NCBI GenBank assembly: GCA_025362395.1
Contig: JANYGK010000011.1
Coordinates: 38,325-102,324, forward strand
Direction of reading: 5' to 3'
Source of the DNA: Bacteroidota bacterium
GTDB lineage: Bacteria > Bacteroidota > Bacteroidia > B-17B0 > Aurantibacillaceae
Length of the DNA stretch: 64,000 nt
Shown here: positions 1 through 9,501 of the stretch, one piece after another
Numbering within the stretch: position 1 is the stretch's first letter
How the letters are laid out: each line of letters begins with the position of its first letter
The notes under the pieces: generated by a model
Databases searched by the model: none
What the model was told of the DNA's origin: nothing
The model's input: only the letters and a program-made list of their open reading frames with translations
Made by a program: the position numbers and the translations under genes

Positions 1-843
1 ACGGTAATAGTTTCCCATGTCCTCTGCCTTCACCATATCTTCGCGGTTCACCAATGTTTCATATAACTTTTCGCCGTGTCGTGTGCCTATTATTTTAATT
101 TCGTTGGTAGCTTTATATAGTTCCAACAATGCTTTTGCTAAAGTTTCAATGGTTGCAGCAGGCGCTTTCTGCACAAATATATCTCCCGGCTTGCCATGTT
201 CAAAAGCGTATAATACTAAATCTACGGCATCTTCCAACGTCATCATAAATCGTGTCATATTAGGGTCGGTAAGCGTTAAAGGTTTCCCCGCTTTAATTTG
301 CTCTATAAATAAAGGAATAACGGAGCCTCTTGATGCCATAACGTTCCCATAACGCGTTCCGCAAAAAACAGTCCCTTCCTCGAGGTTCCGCGATTTCGCC
401 ACCATTACTTTTTCCATCAATGCTTTCGACATTCCCATAGCGTTAATAGGGTACGCTGCCTTATCGGTGCTTAATACCACTACATTTTTTACATGGTATT
501 TTTCGGCAGCTGTCAATACGTTTTCAGCCCCTATAATATTTGTTTTAACCGCTTCCATCGGAAAAAATTCGCAGGAAGGCACTTGCTTTAAAGCAGCCGC
601 ATGAAAAATGTAATCCACTCCTTTTATAACATTCTCTACTGCCTGCGCATCTCTTACATCGCCGATATAAAATTTTACTTTGTCACTGTTTAAAGCCTTT
701 CGCATATCATCCTGCTTTTTTTCATCACGACTGTAAATCCTGATCTCACTAAATGTATCTGAATTTAAAAACCGCTTAAGTACAGTATAGCCGAAGGAAC
801 CTGTTCCCCCGGTGATTAATAATTTTTTACCGGTGTTTGTCAT
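1..843 (-). CDS. capE: UDP-GlcNAc 4,6-dehydratase, CapE/FnlA/WbjB type (3' end outside window)
   Basis: I translated this frame directly; it opens with ATG at 843 and stays open to base 1, giving 281 residues without a stop. An N-terminal GGTGSFG Rossmann motif (residues 12-18), the STDK element (K128) and MGMSK (M136, K140) are visible. In CapE/FnlA enzymes a Met replaces the Tyr of the SDR YxxxK motif, and this pattern separates them from FlaA1/PseB dehydratases. The family converts UDP-GlcNAc to a 4-keto-6-deoxy hexose, usually the first step to UDP-L-FucNAc or a related sugar. It starts 2 nt after the stop of the upstream glycosyltransferase and is the last visible gene of the polysaccharide operon. 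The epimerase and reductase that would complete a FucNAc pathway would have to lie beyond base 1. Confidence 0.88.
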   Translation of the reverse strand, partial: MTNTGKKLLITGGTGSFGYTVLKRFLNSDTFSEIRIYSRDEKKQDDMRKALNSDKVKFYIGDVRDAQAVENVIKGVDYIFHAAALKQVPSCEFFPMEAVKTNIIGAENVLTAAEKYHVKNVVVLSTDKAAYPINAMGMSKALMEKVMVAKSRNLEEGTVFCGTRYGNVMASRGSVIPLFIEQIKAGKPLTLTDPNMTRFMMTLEDAVDLVLYAFEHGKPGDIFVQKAPAATIETLAKALLELYKATNEIKIIGTRHGEKLYETLVNREDMVKAEDMGNYYR

Positions 844-845
844 AA

Positions 846-1961
846 TTAAGCAAGCTCTTTTAAAGTGGTATTAAAAACATGCAGCATGTTTTTTTCAAAT
901 TTTTCAATAGTAAATTTTTCAAGATAAATCAATTTGCCTCTTTCTCCGAATTCTTTAGCGAGTGTTGGATTATTGATGAGTTCAGACATATATTTTTGCA
1001 GATCAGCCTTGTTTTCTTTTTTATAAATATAGCCTGATTTACCGATTTCAACAATCTCAGGTATAGCGCCTTCATCAGTAGCAACTACAGGCAAAGAAAA
1101 CTGCATAGCTTCCAAAAGCACCAAACCGAAAGCTTCGTTTTGAGTAGGGAATACAAAGGCATCGGCATTCTTAAAATACTGTATTTTATCTTCATTATAT
1201 TTTGGTCCGTGATAAAAGACATAGTCCGTTAATTCATAATTCTTTATTTTATTGAGTAATTCTATTTTACTGATGTCGCCTTCATTTCCAACTATATCAA
1301 TACTAAAACTATGACCTGTTTCTTTAAGCTGTAAAGCACTTTTAAGCAAATCAAAAACACCTTTACTTTCTAATAAGTTAGATAAAAAGAGAAATTTAAA
1401 GACTCGACTTACACGTTTTGTTTCAATTAATTTTGAGCCGTTCAATAAACCAATACCGTTATTCACCACCATTATTTTTTTAGGATTTAAAAAAACAACG
1501 TCGCTTTTTTGCTTTTCGGATAATACAATGAGATACTGATTATTAAATCCTAATTTATATAAAATAGCATTGAGCTTTCGTTTTTTAAATGATTCTGATA
1601 TTCCTTTACCATGCAAATGCAGAATAAATTTTTTACCGAAAAGCTTGCCGGTTAAAATAAGAAGCAGATCTCTGTAATAGGTTAATCCCGTAATGGAAGG
1701 TTGAAAGTAAATGATATCCGGCCTTTTAAAAATAAGTGATTTTAAAAATTTGTAAAAAGTTAATAAAAAAATGCCTGCTTTTCTTATTTGAAAGGAGCCG
1801 AGCTCCTTTACACTTTTAGAATAGCTTATACCGATCTTATGAATTGCAAAAGAATTGTTAAGCAGCTTACTGTTATATACAATGCCATTCATAAAAGTTG
1901 CACCGGTTAAAGGGGGCGGCATTTTTAAAAGAAATAGTAATTTGTTATTATCTCTCATCAT
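846..1961 (-). CDS. GT4-family glycosyltransferase
   Basis: A 371-residue GT-B fold glycosyltransferase. The C-terminal nucleotide-sugar half carries the GT4 signature with an EAFGLVLLEA stretch (two Glu seven residues apart) followed by the usual PVVATDEGAIPEIV loop near residues 285-315. The N-terminal half has a hydrophobic patch around residues 95-115 and basic residues, consistent with peripheral binding to the inner membrane, where it would add a sugar to a lipid-linked repeat unit. Its ATG overlaps the stop of the FkbM methyltransferase by 4 nt, so translation is probably coupled. Donor and acceptor sugars cannot be read from the sequence. Confidence 0.85.
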   Translation of the reverse strand: MMRDNNKLLFLLKMPPPLTGATFMNGIVYNSKLLNNSFAIHKIGISYSKSVKELGSFQIRKAGIFLLTFYKFLKSLIFKRPDIIYFQPSITGLTYYRDLLLILTGKLFGKKFILHLHGKGISESFKKRKLNAILYKLGFNNQYLIVLSEKQKSDVVFLNPKKIMVVNNGIGLLNGSKLIETKRVSRVFKFLFLSNLLESKGVFDLLKSALQLKETGHSFSIDIVGNEGDISKIELLNKIKNYELTDYVFYHGPKYNEDKIQYFKNADAFVFPTQNEAFGLVLLEAMQFSLPVVATDEGAIPEIVEIGKSGYIYKKENKADLQKYMSELINNPTLAKEFGERGKLIYLEKFTIEKFEKNMLHVFNTTLKELA

Positions 1962-2812
1962 ATTTTAAGTCCAAATTTTTCCTTAAGGTTTTGAATAAAG
2001 TTCTTATTTAAATAAACAGGATCTTCGATAGATTTACTGGTTGAATAATTGGAAAACGTCTTTAGCTTAAAATCAAAACTATATGGTCCATCAAAATTAT
2101 GATCAGTCAGGATAGAATGTACCTTATCATGATTTTCGCTAATTTCTATCAAAAAAACTTTCACCTCACTAAGTTTATTACCAAAACCTTGCAAAACATC
2201 CAATTCAAATCCTTCAACATCTATTTTTACAATTTCAGGAGAGACTCTATTTTCATTACAGAAATCAGAAATTTTACATGACTCAATTTGTATTGAATTA
2301 CCGGTGGTTTGGTTCAATATTTTGTTTATTGAACTCCCGGCATCGTTAGTAAATGAAACCATTTCGTTACTATTACTAACTGCCTTATTAATTGGAAAGA
2401 TATTGCTGCGACTATTTAACCTGATTTGTTCCTTTAAAATATCAAATGTATATGGATGCGGCTCAAATGAATAAACTTTTGAAGTTATAGCTTCGGATGC
2501 AATTATACTATAAATCCCAATATTTGTGCCAATATCCAACATATAAACTATTCCACTATCTAAAAGAAATTTAATTAAACTCATATTATTGAAATCATAC
2601 ATCCCCTGTGTATATATTTTTGTTCCTCCTTCGAGAGATAATTTTTTATTTCTTATTTCAATAATGGAATTTGAAACTTTTATTTTTTGAGGGAAAAAAT
2701 TAAAAATTTTTATGAGCTGCCAAATAAAATAATTAAGCAGTGCTTTTGTTCTATTAACATTTTTGTTTTTTAGAATATGGTTAACAGAGTAATATATAGA
2801 TTTAAGGCTCAT
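1958..2812 (-). CDS. FkbM-family SAM-dependent methyltransferase
   Basis: A 284-residue protein with the SAM-binding motif MLDIGTNIGIYS near residues 92-103 and the FkbM signature KIDVEGFELDVLQG near 196-209. Family members O-methylate sugars or other secondary metabolites, so methylation of one residue of the polysaccharide is the likely role. The ATG overlaps the stop of the upstream glycosyltransferase by 4 nt, and the stop overlaps the next ATG. The gene is visibly more A+T-rich than the flanking housekeeping genes, as are the next two genes upstream, which suggests a recently exchanged block. The substrate is unknown. Confidence 0.82.
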   Translation of the reverse strand: MSLKSIYYSVNHILKNKNVNRTKALLNYFIWQLIKIFNFFPQKIKVSNSIIEIRNKKLSLEGGTKIYTQGMYDFNNMSLIKFLLDSGIVYMLDIGTNIGIYSIIASEAITSKVYSFEPHPYTFDILKEQIRLNSRSNIFPINKAVSNSNEMVSFTNDAGSSINKILNQTTGNSIQIESCKISDFCNENRVSPEIVKIDVEGFELDVLQGFGNKLSEVKVFLIEISENHDKVHSILTDHNFDGPYSFDFKLKTFSNYSTSKSIEDPVYLNKNFIQNLKEKFGLKI

Positions 2813-3864
2813 ATATTTTTTAAATAATTTACAGCGTTAACTAACCCTTCAGCGGCTTCAGAAGGAGCATACCTTTTTATATGGGTTAAACAATTTTTGG
2901 AAAAAACAGTGTACTTATCTGTATCTCTCAATAATAGATTAATATGTTCTACCCATATTTCTGCATTCAGAGGCAATACATATCCATTATAATTATCTAT
3001 TACCAAATCACCAGCCGATCCCGCATTTTCACAAGTTATTACAGGTGTTCCTACAGCACAGGCATCATTAGCTACAACGCCCCAGGAATCTAGTCTTGTA
3101 GGGAACAAAAACAATCGGGAAGAAGCATAGTAAGATGGCAATTCACTCTTTTGTATAAAGCCAGGGTAAGTAAAGTCGATATTGTTATTTTTAAATCTGG
3201 TAATTACCTGATCTCTTAATTCACCATCTCCAATTAATAAAACTTTTAAATCTTTCTTGCTTTTAGCAAGAAGTTCCACAACTTCGCAGAAAAAAAATGG
3301 CATCTTTCTATCAATAAACTGTCCGGAAAACATAAGATCAAACTTCTTTTCCGAATTAATAAATTTAAAACTGTAATCATTATCTATAGCATAGTGTGAA
3401 ATAAAAATCTTTTCCTCAGAAATTTTGTATCTCTTAAAGTTATTATACCCATTCATACTTACCGATACAAATGCTCCCATGCGTTTGTACATAACTTTTC
3501 TTATTAATATATGAAAAAAAGAATAGTTCCTTTCATTTAACTCCCAGGCATCTGTATTAGCAATTCTTTTCTTTCCAAACAAAAAAGTATATATTATTGC
3601 TTTAATCATTACCAGATTAAAACCGCAAGTAATGATTATATCAGGATTATATAATTTCAATTTTCTATATAAAGACTCATCAGGATTATCTGAAATGTAT
3701 TTATGATTATGATGTAATACCTCTTCATTCCAATTAAAAGAAGGATGTTTTTTTGCTACATAAAAAACCATAAAATCATTCCCCAATATCTTATCTATTT
3801 CGTTAAATACAGTAACTCTATAAGGAGAAGGTATGCTTGTTAATATAAGTGTTTTACAAGTCAT
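2809..3864 (-). CDS. GT4-like glycosyltransferase with variant catalytic motif
   Basis: A 351-residue GT-B glycosyltransferase. The C-terminal domain has VLLIGDGELRDQV near residue 215 and the nucleotide-sugar loop FPTRLDSWGVVANDACAVG near 255-273, followed by PVITCENAGSAGDLV. At the position of the first Glu of the GT4 E-x7-E motif there is an Asp, and the second is also Asp (DSWGVVAND). Some GT4-like families tolerate this, so the protein is probably active, but it belongs to a distinct branch. Start and stop are shared by overlap with its neighbours, which places it inside the same translational unit. Donor and acceptor are unknown. Confidence 0.8.
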   Translation of the reverse strand: MTCKTLILTSIPSPYRVTVFNEIDKILGNDFMVFYVAKKHPSFNWNEEVLHHNHKYISDNPDESLYRKLKLYNPDIIITCGFNLVMIKAIIYTFLFGKKRIANTDAWELNERNYSFFHILIRKVMYKRMGAFVSVSMNGYNNFKRYKISEEKIFISHYAIDNDYSFKFINSEKKFDLMFSGQFIDRKMPFFFCEVVELLAKSKKDLKVLLIGDGELRDQVITRFKNNNIDFTYPGFIQKSELPSYYASSRLFLFPTRLDSWGVVANDACAVGTPVITCENAGSAGDLVIDNYNGYVLPLNAEIWVEHINLLLRDTDKYTVFSKNCLTHIKRYAPSEAAEGLVNAVNYLKNI

Positions 3865-4718
3865 TAATCAATTACTCTTTCTCTATTATATTCCGTAAGC
3901 TCAATTCTTTGTTTTAGAAAATGTAAATGAATTATCCTAAGCATAATTCGAACAAAATGAAATGGCCATCTTATTATTGCCGAATATTTATATGGGATTA
4001 ATTTAGAAATTAATAAACGCTGATAGGCATTGATCCTTTCAAAACTTACTTCATTTTTAACTATTAGATCCCAGTTATTATTCTTTTCTGCCGCTTTAGA
4101 GTGGGGCTGTTTTCTGAAATTAGCAAAAGCAATTTTTAGTTTTTCTACTTTCATATTTCTCGTCAATCTAGAGTAGAAATCGCCATCCATATTACACTTT
4201 AGCTCTTCATTGAAATATCCGTTTATTATCATTGCTTCTTTTTTCCAAAAAACAGCATTGGAACTTAATACAGTTGTAAATCCTAATATACATCCGGTAA
4301 CATAATTAAAATTCAGATGCCTCCTTCTATAAATAAATTTTCCATTCAAATCCACAATATTCATATCTCCAAATACAATATCTATATCACTATTGCTTTT
4401 AAACTTATCTGCTACTTTTGAAAACAATGCTGAGCAAAAAGTATCATCAGAATTTATCCAACACACTATATCACCTGTTACTTGTTTCATACCAACATTA
4501 ATTGCAGTTGTTTGTCCTCTGTTTTCCTGTTGTATTAAAAAAATATGATCAGGAAACAGCTTTACATATCTATTTATAACCTCAACAGAATTGTCTGTAG
4601 AACCATCATCTATAATAATATATTCGTAATTAGAGTAGGATTGAGCAGTGACACTTTCAATGGTAGCTCCAATAAATTTTGCATAATTGTAATTAGGGGT
4701 TACGACTGATATTTTCAT
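3864..4718 (-). CDS. GT2-family glycosyltransferase
   Basis: A GT-A fold transferase starting MKISVVTPNYNYAK, the usual opening of this family. IIIDDGSTDNS near residues 35-45 is the nucleotide-binding element, and CWINSDDTF near 88-96 supplies the metal-binding DxD-like Asp residues. I chose ATG at 4718; another ATG lies two codons earlier at 4724. Either start lies inside the end of the upstream Wzy-like gene, whose stop is at 4693, so these genes overlap by about 26-32 nt, longer than the 4-nt overlaps elsewhere in the operon. The role is addition of a sugar to the lipid-linked repeat unit on the cytoplasmic side. Confidence 0.85.
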   Translation of the reverse strand: MKISVVTPNYNYAKFIGATIESVTAQSYSNYEYIIIDDGSTDNSVEVINRYVKLFPDHIFLIQQENRGQTTAINVGMKQVTGDIVCWINSDDTFCSALFSKVADKFKSNSDIDIVFGDMNIVDLNGKFIYRRRHLNFNYVTGCILGFTTVLSSNAVFWKKEAMIINGYFNEELKCNMDGDFYSRLTRNMKVEKLKIAFANFRKQPHSKAAEKNNNWDLIVKNEVSFERINAYQRLLISKLIPYKYSAIIRWPFHFVRIMLRIIHLHFLKQRIELTEYNRERVID

Positions 4719-5979
4719 TAGCAACTATGCTTAGCGGTTTGTTATCTTTCAAAATTACTTTTTTGGTAGAAAAATCAAACCCGGCATATACCATCGTAAG
4801 ATAAACAACCGAATAAAAAGGATTTTGCCCCATAGCTATCGCTAATATTGAAAGGAAAAAAAATAATGGGTAAAATTTATTTAGTTTTTTATGAGGAGGA
4901 TTTATTAATTTATGATATTTGTACAAAAATTTCAGCAAGAAAAACATATAAAAAAACCATAAGATTAGTCCATAACGGGACGCCAGGCCTACTATGCCCA
5001 AATAACTGTTACTATAACCTATTTCTCTTTCTTCCTCATTTAAATACCTAACATCATTATAAATACCTCTGCCTATCAGCGGATTATCTTTTATAATATC
5101 CAAATCGACTCGCGCGCTTAAAAAACGGCCTTTTCTTGCCGGATTTTTAGTAGAATGGTATACATTCATTTCATCGGTATATGCCTTATTTACTTTTTCA
5201 AACATAAAGGGTAATTCTTTTACCACATATATGCCCATTAAAGCCATAACAGGTAGTAAAAGCGCGACAATCACTTTGCTTTCCATATTTACTACTGCAA
5301 ATAATAAAAAAATCAATAGTGAAACATAGCCGGCCGTAGAGGATGTAGTAATAATGGCTGCTATTAGTACTAGGTTAGTTTTTTTAAATAACTTAAATTC
5401 TCTGATGTTGTTTAGATATAATGCTGGTATTAAAAATGTACAGAAAACTCCTCCTTCTGCTGTAAAACCGGAGTTTTTAATAAACCCGATTGATGATCTG
5501 CTCAATTCAACATTATATAAAATAATACTCTCATTACTTTCAGGATCCAATCGTAAAGCTTTTGAAATAGACTGTAAAGCTACGCCTACAGCCGGCGAAA
5601 TATTAATTAACACCCAAAATACTAATGATACAACCGCTAAAAAATAAATGATCTTTATAAAGTATTGAAAATAATTTAAGCCTATTGTTCTATAGGCAAA
5701 ATAGGGGATAAGAAAGATAAGGAAGATGCCACCGAAATTATATAAATTAAAAGTTTGAAAAACAAAAGTTTGTCCTAACCCTATAAATAATAAAAGCATA
5801 ATGATTAAAAAAAAGAGGCTATCAAGCTTCCCTATTCGTGACAAATAAAAATGTGCTGATATTATTGCGAAGAGTATATTGAAAACACTATATGTAGCGA
5901 ATGTTACATTTGCCAAAGCAATAGAAAATATCGCCAAAGGAAACTTAACCGACTGAATATATTTATTGTAAAGAATCAA
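4693..5979 (-). CDS. O-antigen polymerase/ligase-like membrane protein (Wzy candidate)
   Basis: A 428-residue polytopic protein with about ten hydrophobic segments and a large periplasmic-type loop around residues 240-310. Inside the loop is IIKDNPLIGRGIYND, the DNPLxGxG-type motif common to Wzy_C/O-antigen ligase domains. In an operon with a Wzx flippase and several glycosyltransferases it is best read as the repeat-unit polymerase, although a WaaL-type ligase has the same architecture. Wzy sequences diverge quickly, so the call rests on topology, the loop motif and the position in the operon. It overlaps the GT4 gene upstream by 4 nt. Confidence 0.75.
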   Translation of the reverse strand: MILYNKYIQSVKFPLAIFSIALANVTFATYSVFNILFAIISAHFYLSRIGKLDSLFFLIIMLLLFIGLGQTFVFQTFNLYNFGGIFLIFLIPYFAYRTIGLNYFQYFIKIIYFLAVVSLVFWVLINISPAVGVALQSISKALRLDPESNESIILYNVELSRSSIGFIKNSGFTAEGGVFCTFLIPALYLNNIREFKLFKKTNLVLIAAIITTSSTAGYVSLLIFLLFAVVNMESKVIVALLLPVMALMGIYVVKELPFMFEKVNKAYTDEMNVYHSTKNPARKGRFLSARVDLDIIKDNPLIGRGIYNDVRYLNEEEREIGYSNSYLGIVGLASRYGLILWFFYMFFLLKFLYKYHKLINPPHKKLNKFYPLFFFLSILAIAMGQNPFYSVVYLTMVYAGFDFSTKKVILKDNKPLSIVANENISRNP

Positions 5980-7139
5980 TTAAAATAAATCTTTAACAGT
6001 TTATCGCCATAACGCTCCATATCACAAAATTCTTTTATCATTTTATAGCCATTATGGCCCATTTCTGAACGAAGTTGTTCATCAAAAATCAGTGTTGTTA
6101 TCTTTGAAACGAGTTGTTCAATATTACCTGCCTCTATTAAAAAACCATTAACGCGATCTTTGACATAAAAAGTGGAAGAGCCGGTCGCAATTACCGGCTT
6201 TTTTAATGCCATTGCTTCTATAATATCTCTGCCCCAAGGGTTTCCTGATAAATCAGGCCTTACGTAAACGTCCAATAAAGAAACCTCCTCCAAAACATTA
6301 AACGTAAAAGGAACCAATTGGAGATTTTTAATTGAATTCTTAAGGATAAGGGTATCTACTTTCTTCTTATAGCTTCTATTAAAAATCCATTTTAATATTC
6401 CTTTTATCGACGTATCTCTATGAGGATAACCAATAATACAAAACTCTACTTCAATGTTTTTGTTAATTAAAATATCATTAATTCGTTTAATTGCTTCAAT
6501 AAAAACCAAGTGCCCTTTAATCAAAACAAAATTAGCGCACATGCCTATTTTTATAGATTTCGATTTCTTTCTTGTTTTTTTCAGTATCAGGTCTGTAAGA
6601 TTAAAATCATGAGGATTTGACAATATACTTGTTTTATTCGACTCAGGAAAAAAACGTAATTCATTTGGTGAAATTGCGATTATTTTATCAGCATACTTCA
6701 ATGTGTTTTTAATAATATATTCATCTATTTTATGAGAAGGGCCGAAAGGGAGCATTTCTCTAAAATGCACTATAATTTTACACGTGGTTTTCTCCTTGAT
6801 ATCGCGTAAAATATTAGAAAAAACACTTGTATTTATATGAAAAATATCTATTTTTTCTCTTTTTATAAATTCAATTATTTTTGTTGGATAATATGTAATG
6901 TTGTTTTCAAACTCTGTAAAAGAAATAGTTCCTTCTGAATAGCTATATACGCCGGGTATATCTATTTCCGTAATGGATTTTGAATGAATAAATTGTTTAC
7001 TCAAAACCTTATTCAGTCTTTTATTTCTTTTTAAAACCATGTGCATTTCTACCTTATTGCCCAATGCCTGCTGCATTACAAGAAGGCTTTTAGTAGCGCC
7101 TCCATAACCTAAACCGTGTTGCAAAAATAAGACTTTCAT
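5976..7139 (-). CDS. GT4-family glycosyltransferase
   Basis: A 387-residue GT-B transferase. The N-terminus has the acceptor-side motif FLQHGLGYGGATKSLLVMQQ, typical of GT4 enzymes, and the C-terminal half has NPWGRDIIEAMALKKPVIATG near residues 300-320 with the catalytic-loop Glu. A DKIIAISPNELRFF segment near 152-165 is the usual domain linker. The start codon overlaps the stop of the amidotransferase by 4 nt. The sugar specificity is unknown. Confidence 0.85.
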   Translation of the reverse strand: MKVLFLQHGLGYGGATKSLLVMQQALGNKVEMHMVLKRNKRLNKVLSKQFIHSKSITEIDIPGVYSYSEGTISFTEFENNITYYPTKIIEFIKREKIDIFHINTSVFSNILRDIKEKTTCKIIVHFREMLPFGPSHKIDEYIIKNTLKYADKIIAISPNELRFFPESNKTSILSNPHDFNLTDLILKKTRKKSKSIKIGMCANFVLIKGHLVFIEAIKRINDILINKNIEVEFCIIGYPHRDTSIKGILKWIFNRSYKKKVDTLILKNSIKNLQLVPFTFNVLEEVSLLDVYVRPDLSGNPWGRDIIEAMALKKPVIATGSSTFYVKDRVNGFLIEAGNIEQLVSKITTLIFDEQLRSEMGHNGYKMIKEFCDMERYGDKLLKIYFN

Positions 7140-8266
7140 TTTTTAAAGAGGGCTCTGTATACGTTCCCGATCTTATGCTTTCTTTTAGCGAACGAATTAT
7201 AATACCAATGATCTTTTTGTTCATTTACCATGATCTTATCAAAATCGCCTTCTGTAATGTTCATCTTTTTTAAAAAGTAACTCAAATTATTTTTATATGC
7301 TTCTTCGGTCAACAAAGGTTTTTTTAATTCTTCCAACGCCTCTTCTCGTGCCATTTGCCCCGAACAGATTAAGCTTGAATAATGCGCCCTTCTTTTATCC
7401 ACTTTAAATTTTTTGGTAAGTATTACATCCTGGTAAAACTTTGTAAAGATGGATTCATCATGTTTATTCCCGTAATTTTTCCAATCCAACTTTTCTTCCA
7501 ACACTTTCAAAGCCTCTTTTTTATTATATTCTAAATAATTAAGGATCGGGATCAGCTTCATGCTGTTTTTCCCAAAAGTAAGGTATTGGTAGAAGTTTAT
7601 AAACTTAAACGTTGTTAGCTTTAAGCCCGCACCTTCTTTTTTGTAAATACTTTTAATATTTAAGCTATCCATTTTATAAGGATAAAGCCATGAAGCAGGC
7701 ATCACCGATTCGGATTGAAAATTATATCCTGATAAAAAATACTTTATATTATACTCTTTACTGATTCTATAAATAGTTTCCCCGATCGCATGGTCGGTCA
7801 AAAGTTCAAGGTCAATTACGGAAGCTTTTAAAAGGGCTGTTTGCAAAGCCTTAAATTCTTCCCAATTAATAACATGTGTATTTAAATCAATTTTAAGCTT
7901 ATCAACTATATTTTCAATGTTTTTAACTGCCTGTTCAGAATTCCATCCATTATCCAGGTGAACCGCCAACGGCCTTAAACCAAATTGCTTTACTGCAATA
8001 TATGCTAAATACGAACTGTCAACTCCTCCGCTCAACCCTATTAAGCAATCATAGTTTCTATTGTTTCCCGCTTCTTTTATTTCTTTTATAATAGCATTAA
8101 GTTTATTTGCTTTAACAACGGGATCTATAAAAATTTCTTTGTTTAAACGCTGAATCGCGCCCGTACAGTGGTTACAATATCCTTTGTCATTAAACAGTAT
8201 ATCAGGATCAGTTGTATCCATAACACACCTGTTGCATATTTGATAAGATAGAATTTGTTTACTCAT
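7136..8266 (-). CDS. N-acetyl sugar amidotransferase, WbpG/WbuX/PseA-like
   Basis: A 376-residue ATP-pyrophosphatase-type amidotransferase. It begins with four cysteines in two CxxC pairs (C11, C14, C31, C34), which probably bind zinc. The PP-loop SGGVDSS follows at residues 79-85. The family aminates a carbonyl group on a nucleotide-linked N-acetyl sugar to give an acetamidino group. In Pseudomonas the ammonia comes from HisH/HisF-like partners (WbpH/WbpI). No such partners are in the window, so they are either beyond base 1, encoded elsewhere, or the protein uses another nitrogen source. Both flanking genes overlap it by 4 nt. The class of reaction is well supported; the exact substrate is not known. 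Confidence 0.85.
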   Translation of the reverse strand: MSKQILSYQICNRCVMDTTDPDILFNDKGYCNHCTGAIQRLNKEIFIDPVVKANKLNAIIKEIKEAGNNRNYDCLIGLSGGVDSSYLAYIAVKQFGLRPLAVHLDNGWNSEQAVKNIENIVDKLKIDLNTHVINWEEFKALQTALLKASVIDLELLTDHAIGETIYRISKEYNIKYFLSGYNFQSESVMPASWLYPYKMDSLNIKSIYKKEGAGLKLTTFKFINFYQYLTFGKNSMKLIPILNYLEYNKKEALKVLEEKLDWKNYGNKHDESIFTKFYQDVILTKKFKVDKRRAHYSSLICSGQMAREEALEELKKPLLTEEAYKNNLSYFLKKMNITEGDFDKIMVNEQKDHWYYNSFAKRKHKIGNVYRALFKK

Positions 8267-9501
8267 ATTGTTTTCAAAAAAGAAATAAATTCAGGAAATA
8301 TAAAACGGGCATCACAAGTTGCTTTCCATTTTTTGGCGGAAGTGTTTTTTTTAGAATCTATAGTTATGTGATCGTTAATGCATACACTGAAAGCAACTGC
8401 AATTTCTTCGGCATCCGGTTCCGAGCTTAAAAGCACACCGTTTGTTTCGTTTACTAATTCAGGAATTCCTCCAACGGCTGTGCCAATAACCGGAATACCG
8501 CAACTCATAGCCTCCATAACAGAAACAGGCCTGCCGCCTTCTGAAGCAGATGTTGTTATAAAACCATCTACGGGGTTTGTTTTATAAAATTCAATTAATG
8601 CATCATTACTCACTTGACCCCAAAATTTAAAATTTACTTGATCCTGTAAATTTTCTTTTGCCATTTTTAATACAGTATCCATCATTGAACCGGCTCCAAA
8701 ATGGTTCCATGTAATTGCCATATCCGGGTGCTGAGCCTTAAATTTTTGCAACCCTAAAATAATAAGATCTACTCTTTTATTTTCATCAATACCTGAACAT
8801 GAAACAACTCTCAATCTGTTACCGGAGGACTTTTCGCACATAAACCCGGGATCAGCCGTGCCAATGCCGAAAGTAGCTAATTTTGATTTTGATATCGCAT
8901 AGGTATCTTCCACGTATTTTTTTCCGAAAACAGATACGAGAACCAATTTATCGAGCAACTTAATTGTTTTTTTCCTAAAGGGAATATAATTTTTATTTCT
9001 ATACTCATAAAGGTCTATCCCATGTGCCCTGCTCATTACTTTTATTCCTGTATTATTTTTTGCGAATAAAGCCGCGGCTGTTGTAACAGGAGTAAACCAA
9101 TAGGTGTATATCATGTAATCGCAGTCTTTTTTATTCGAAAAATAAGTGGTAAAAAATTTTAAATAAGACATTGCCATTAAATAATCTTTGACCGCTTTTT
9201 TAAGATTAACCTTCTTTTTATCTTTTCCTGCACCGGCTAATTCAGATATTAAAAATGCAGGGTTGTCGAATGCGCGCCATAATAAATCCGGGAATTTTAT
9301 ATGGTTGCGGGTATATTTTATGAGCGCATCATCTATTTCTAAAAAGGGATCCAAACTGTCAGCTGTATCAGAAATATAATTAGGCAGTATGGTAACACTC
9401 TTAAAGTTACCCTTATAATATTTCACCTCTTTGCTTAAAAAAGTATCTTCTTTCCCTATATGATAAGGATAAGATAATGTTACAAGCACTAAGTTTTTCA
9501 A
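8263..9501 (-). CDS. GT4-family glycosyltransferase
   Basis: A 412-residue GT-B transferase. The N-terminal domain opens with the strand-loop LVLVTLSYPYHIGKED. The C-terminal domain has SASEGGRPVSVMEAMS near residues 318-333, a subfamily version of the GT4 active-site loop, followed by CGIPVIGTAVGGIPELV. A SRAHGIDLYEY element around 157-167 matches the motif seen in exopolysaccharide GT4 enzymes such as the WcaL/colanic-acid type. Its stop overlaps the amidotransferase start by 4 nt, and the methyltransferase stop lies immediately upstream. Inferred role: cytoplasmic sugar addition to the repeat unit. Confidence 0.83.
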   Translation of the reverse strand: MKNLVLVTLSYPYHIGKEDTFLSKEVKYYKGNFKSVTILPNYISDTADSLDPFLEIDDALIKYTRNHIKFPDLLWRAFDNPAFLISELAGAGKDKKKVNLKKAVKDYLMAMSYLKFFTTYFSNKKDCDYMIYTYWFTPVTTAAALFAKNNTGIKVMSRAHGIDLYEYRNKNYIPFRKKTIKLLDKLVLVSVFGKKYVEDTYAISKSKLATFGIGTADPGFMCEKSSGNRLRVVSCSGIDENKRVDLIILGLQKFKAQHPDMAITWNHFGAGSMMDTVLKMAKENLQDQVNFKFWGQVSNDALIEFYKTNPVDGFITTSASEGGRPVSVMEAMSCGIPVIGTAVGGIPELVNETNGVLLSSEPDAEEIAVAFSVCINDHITIDSKKNTSAKKWKATCDARFIFPEFISFLKTI

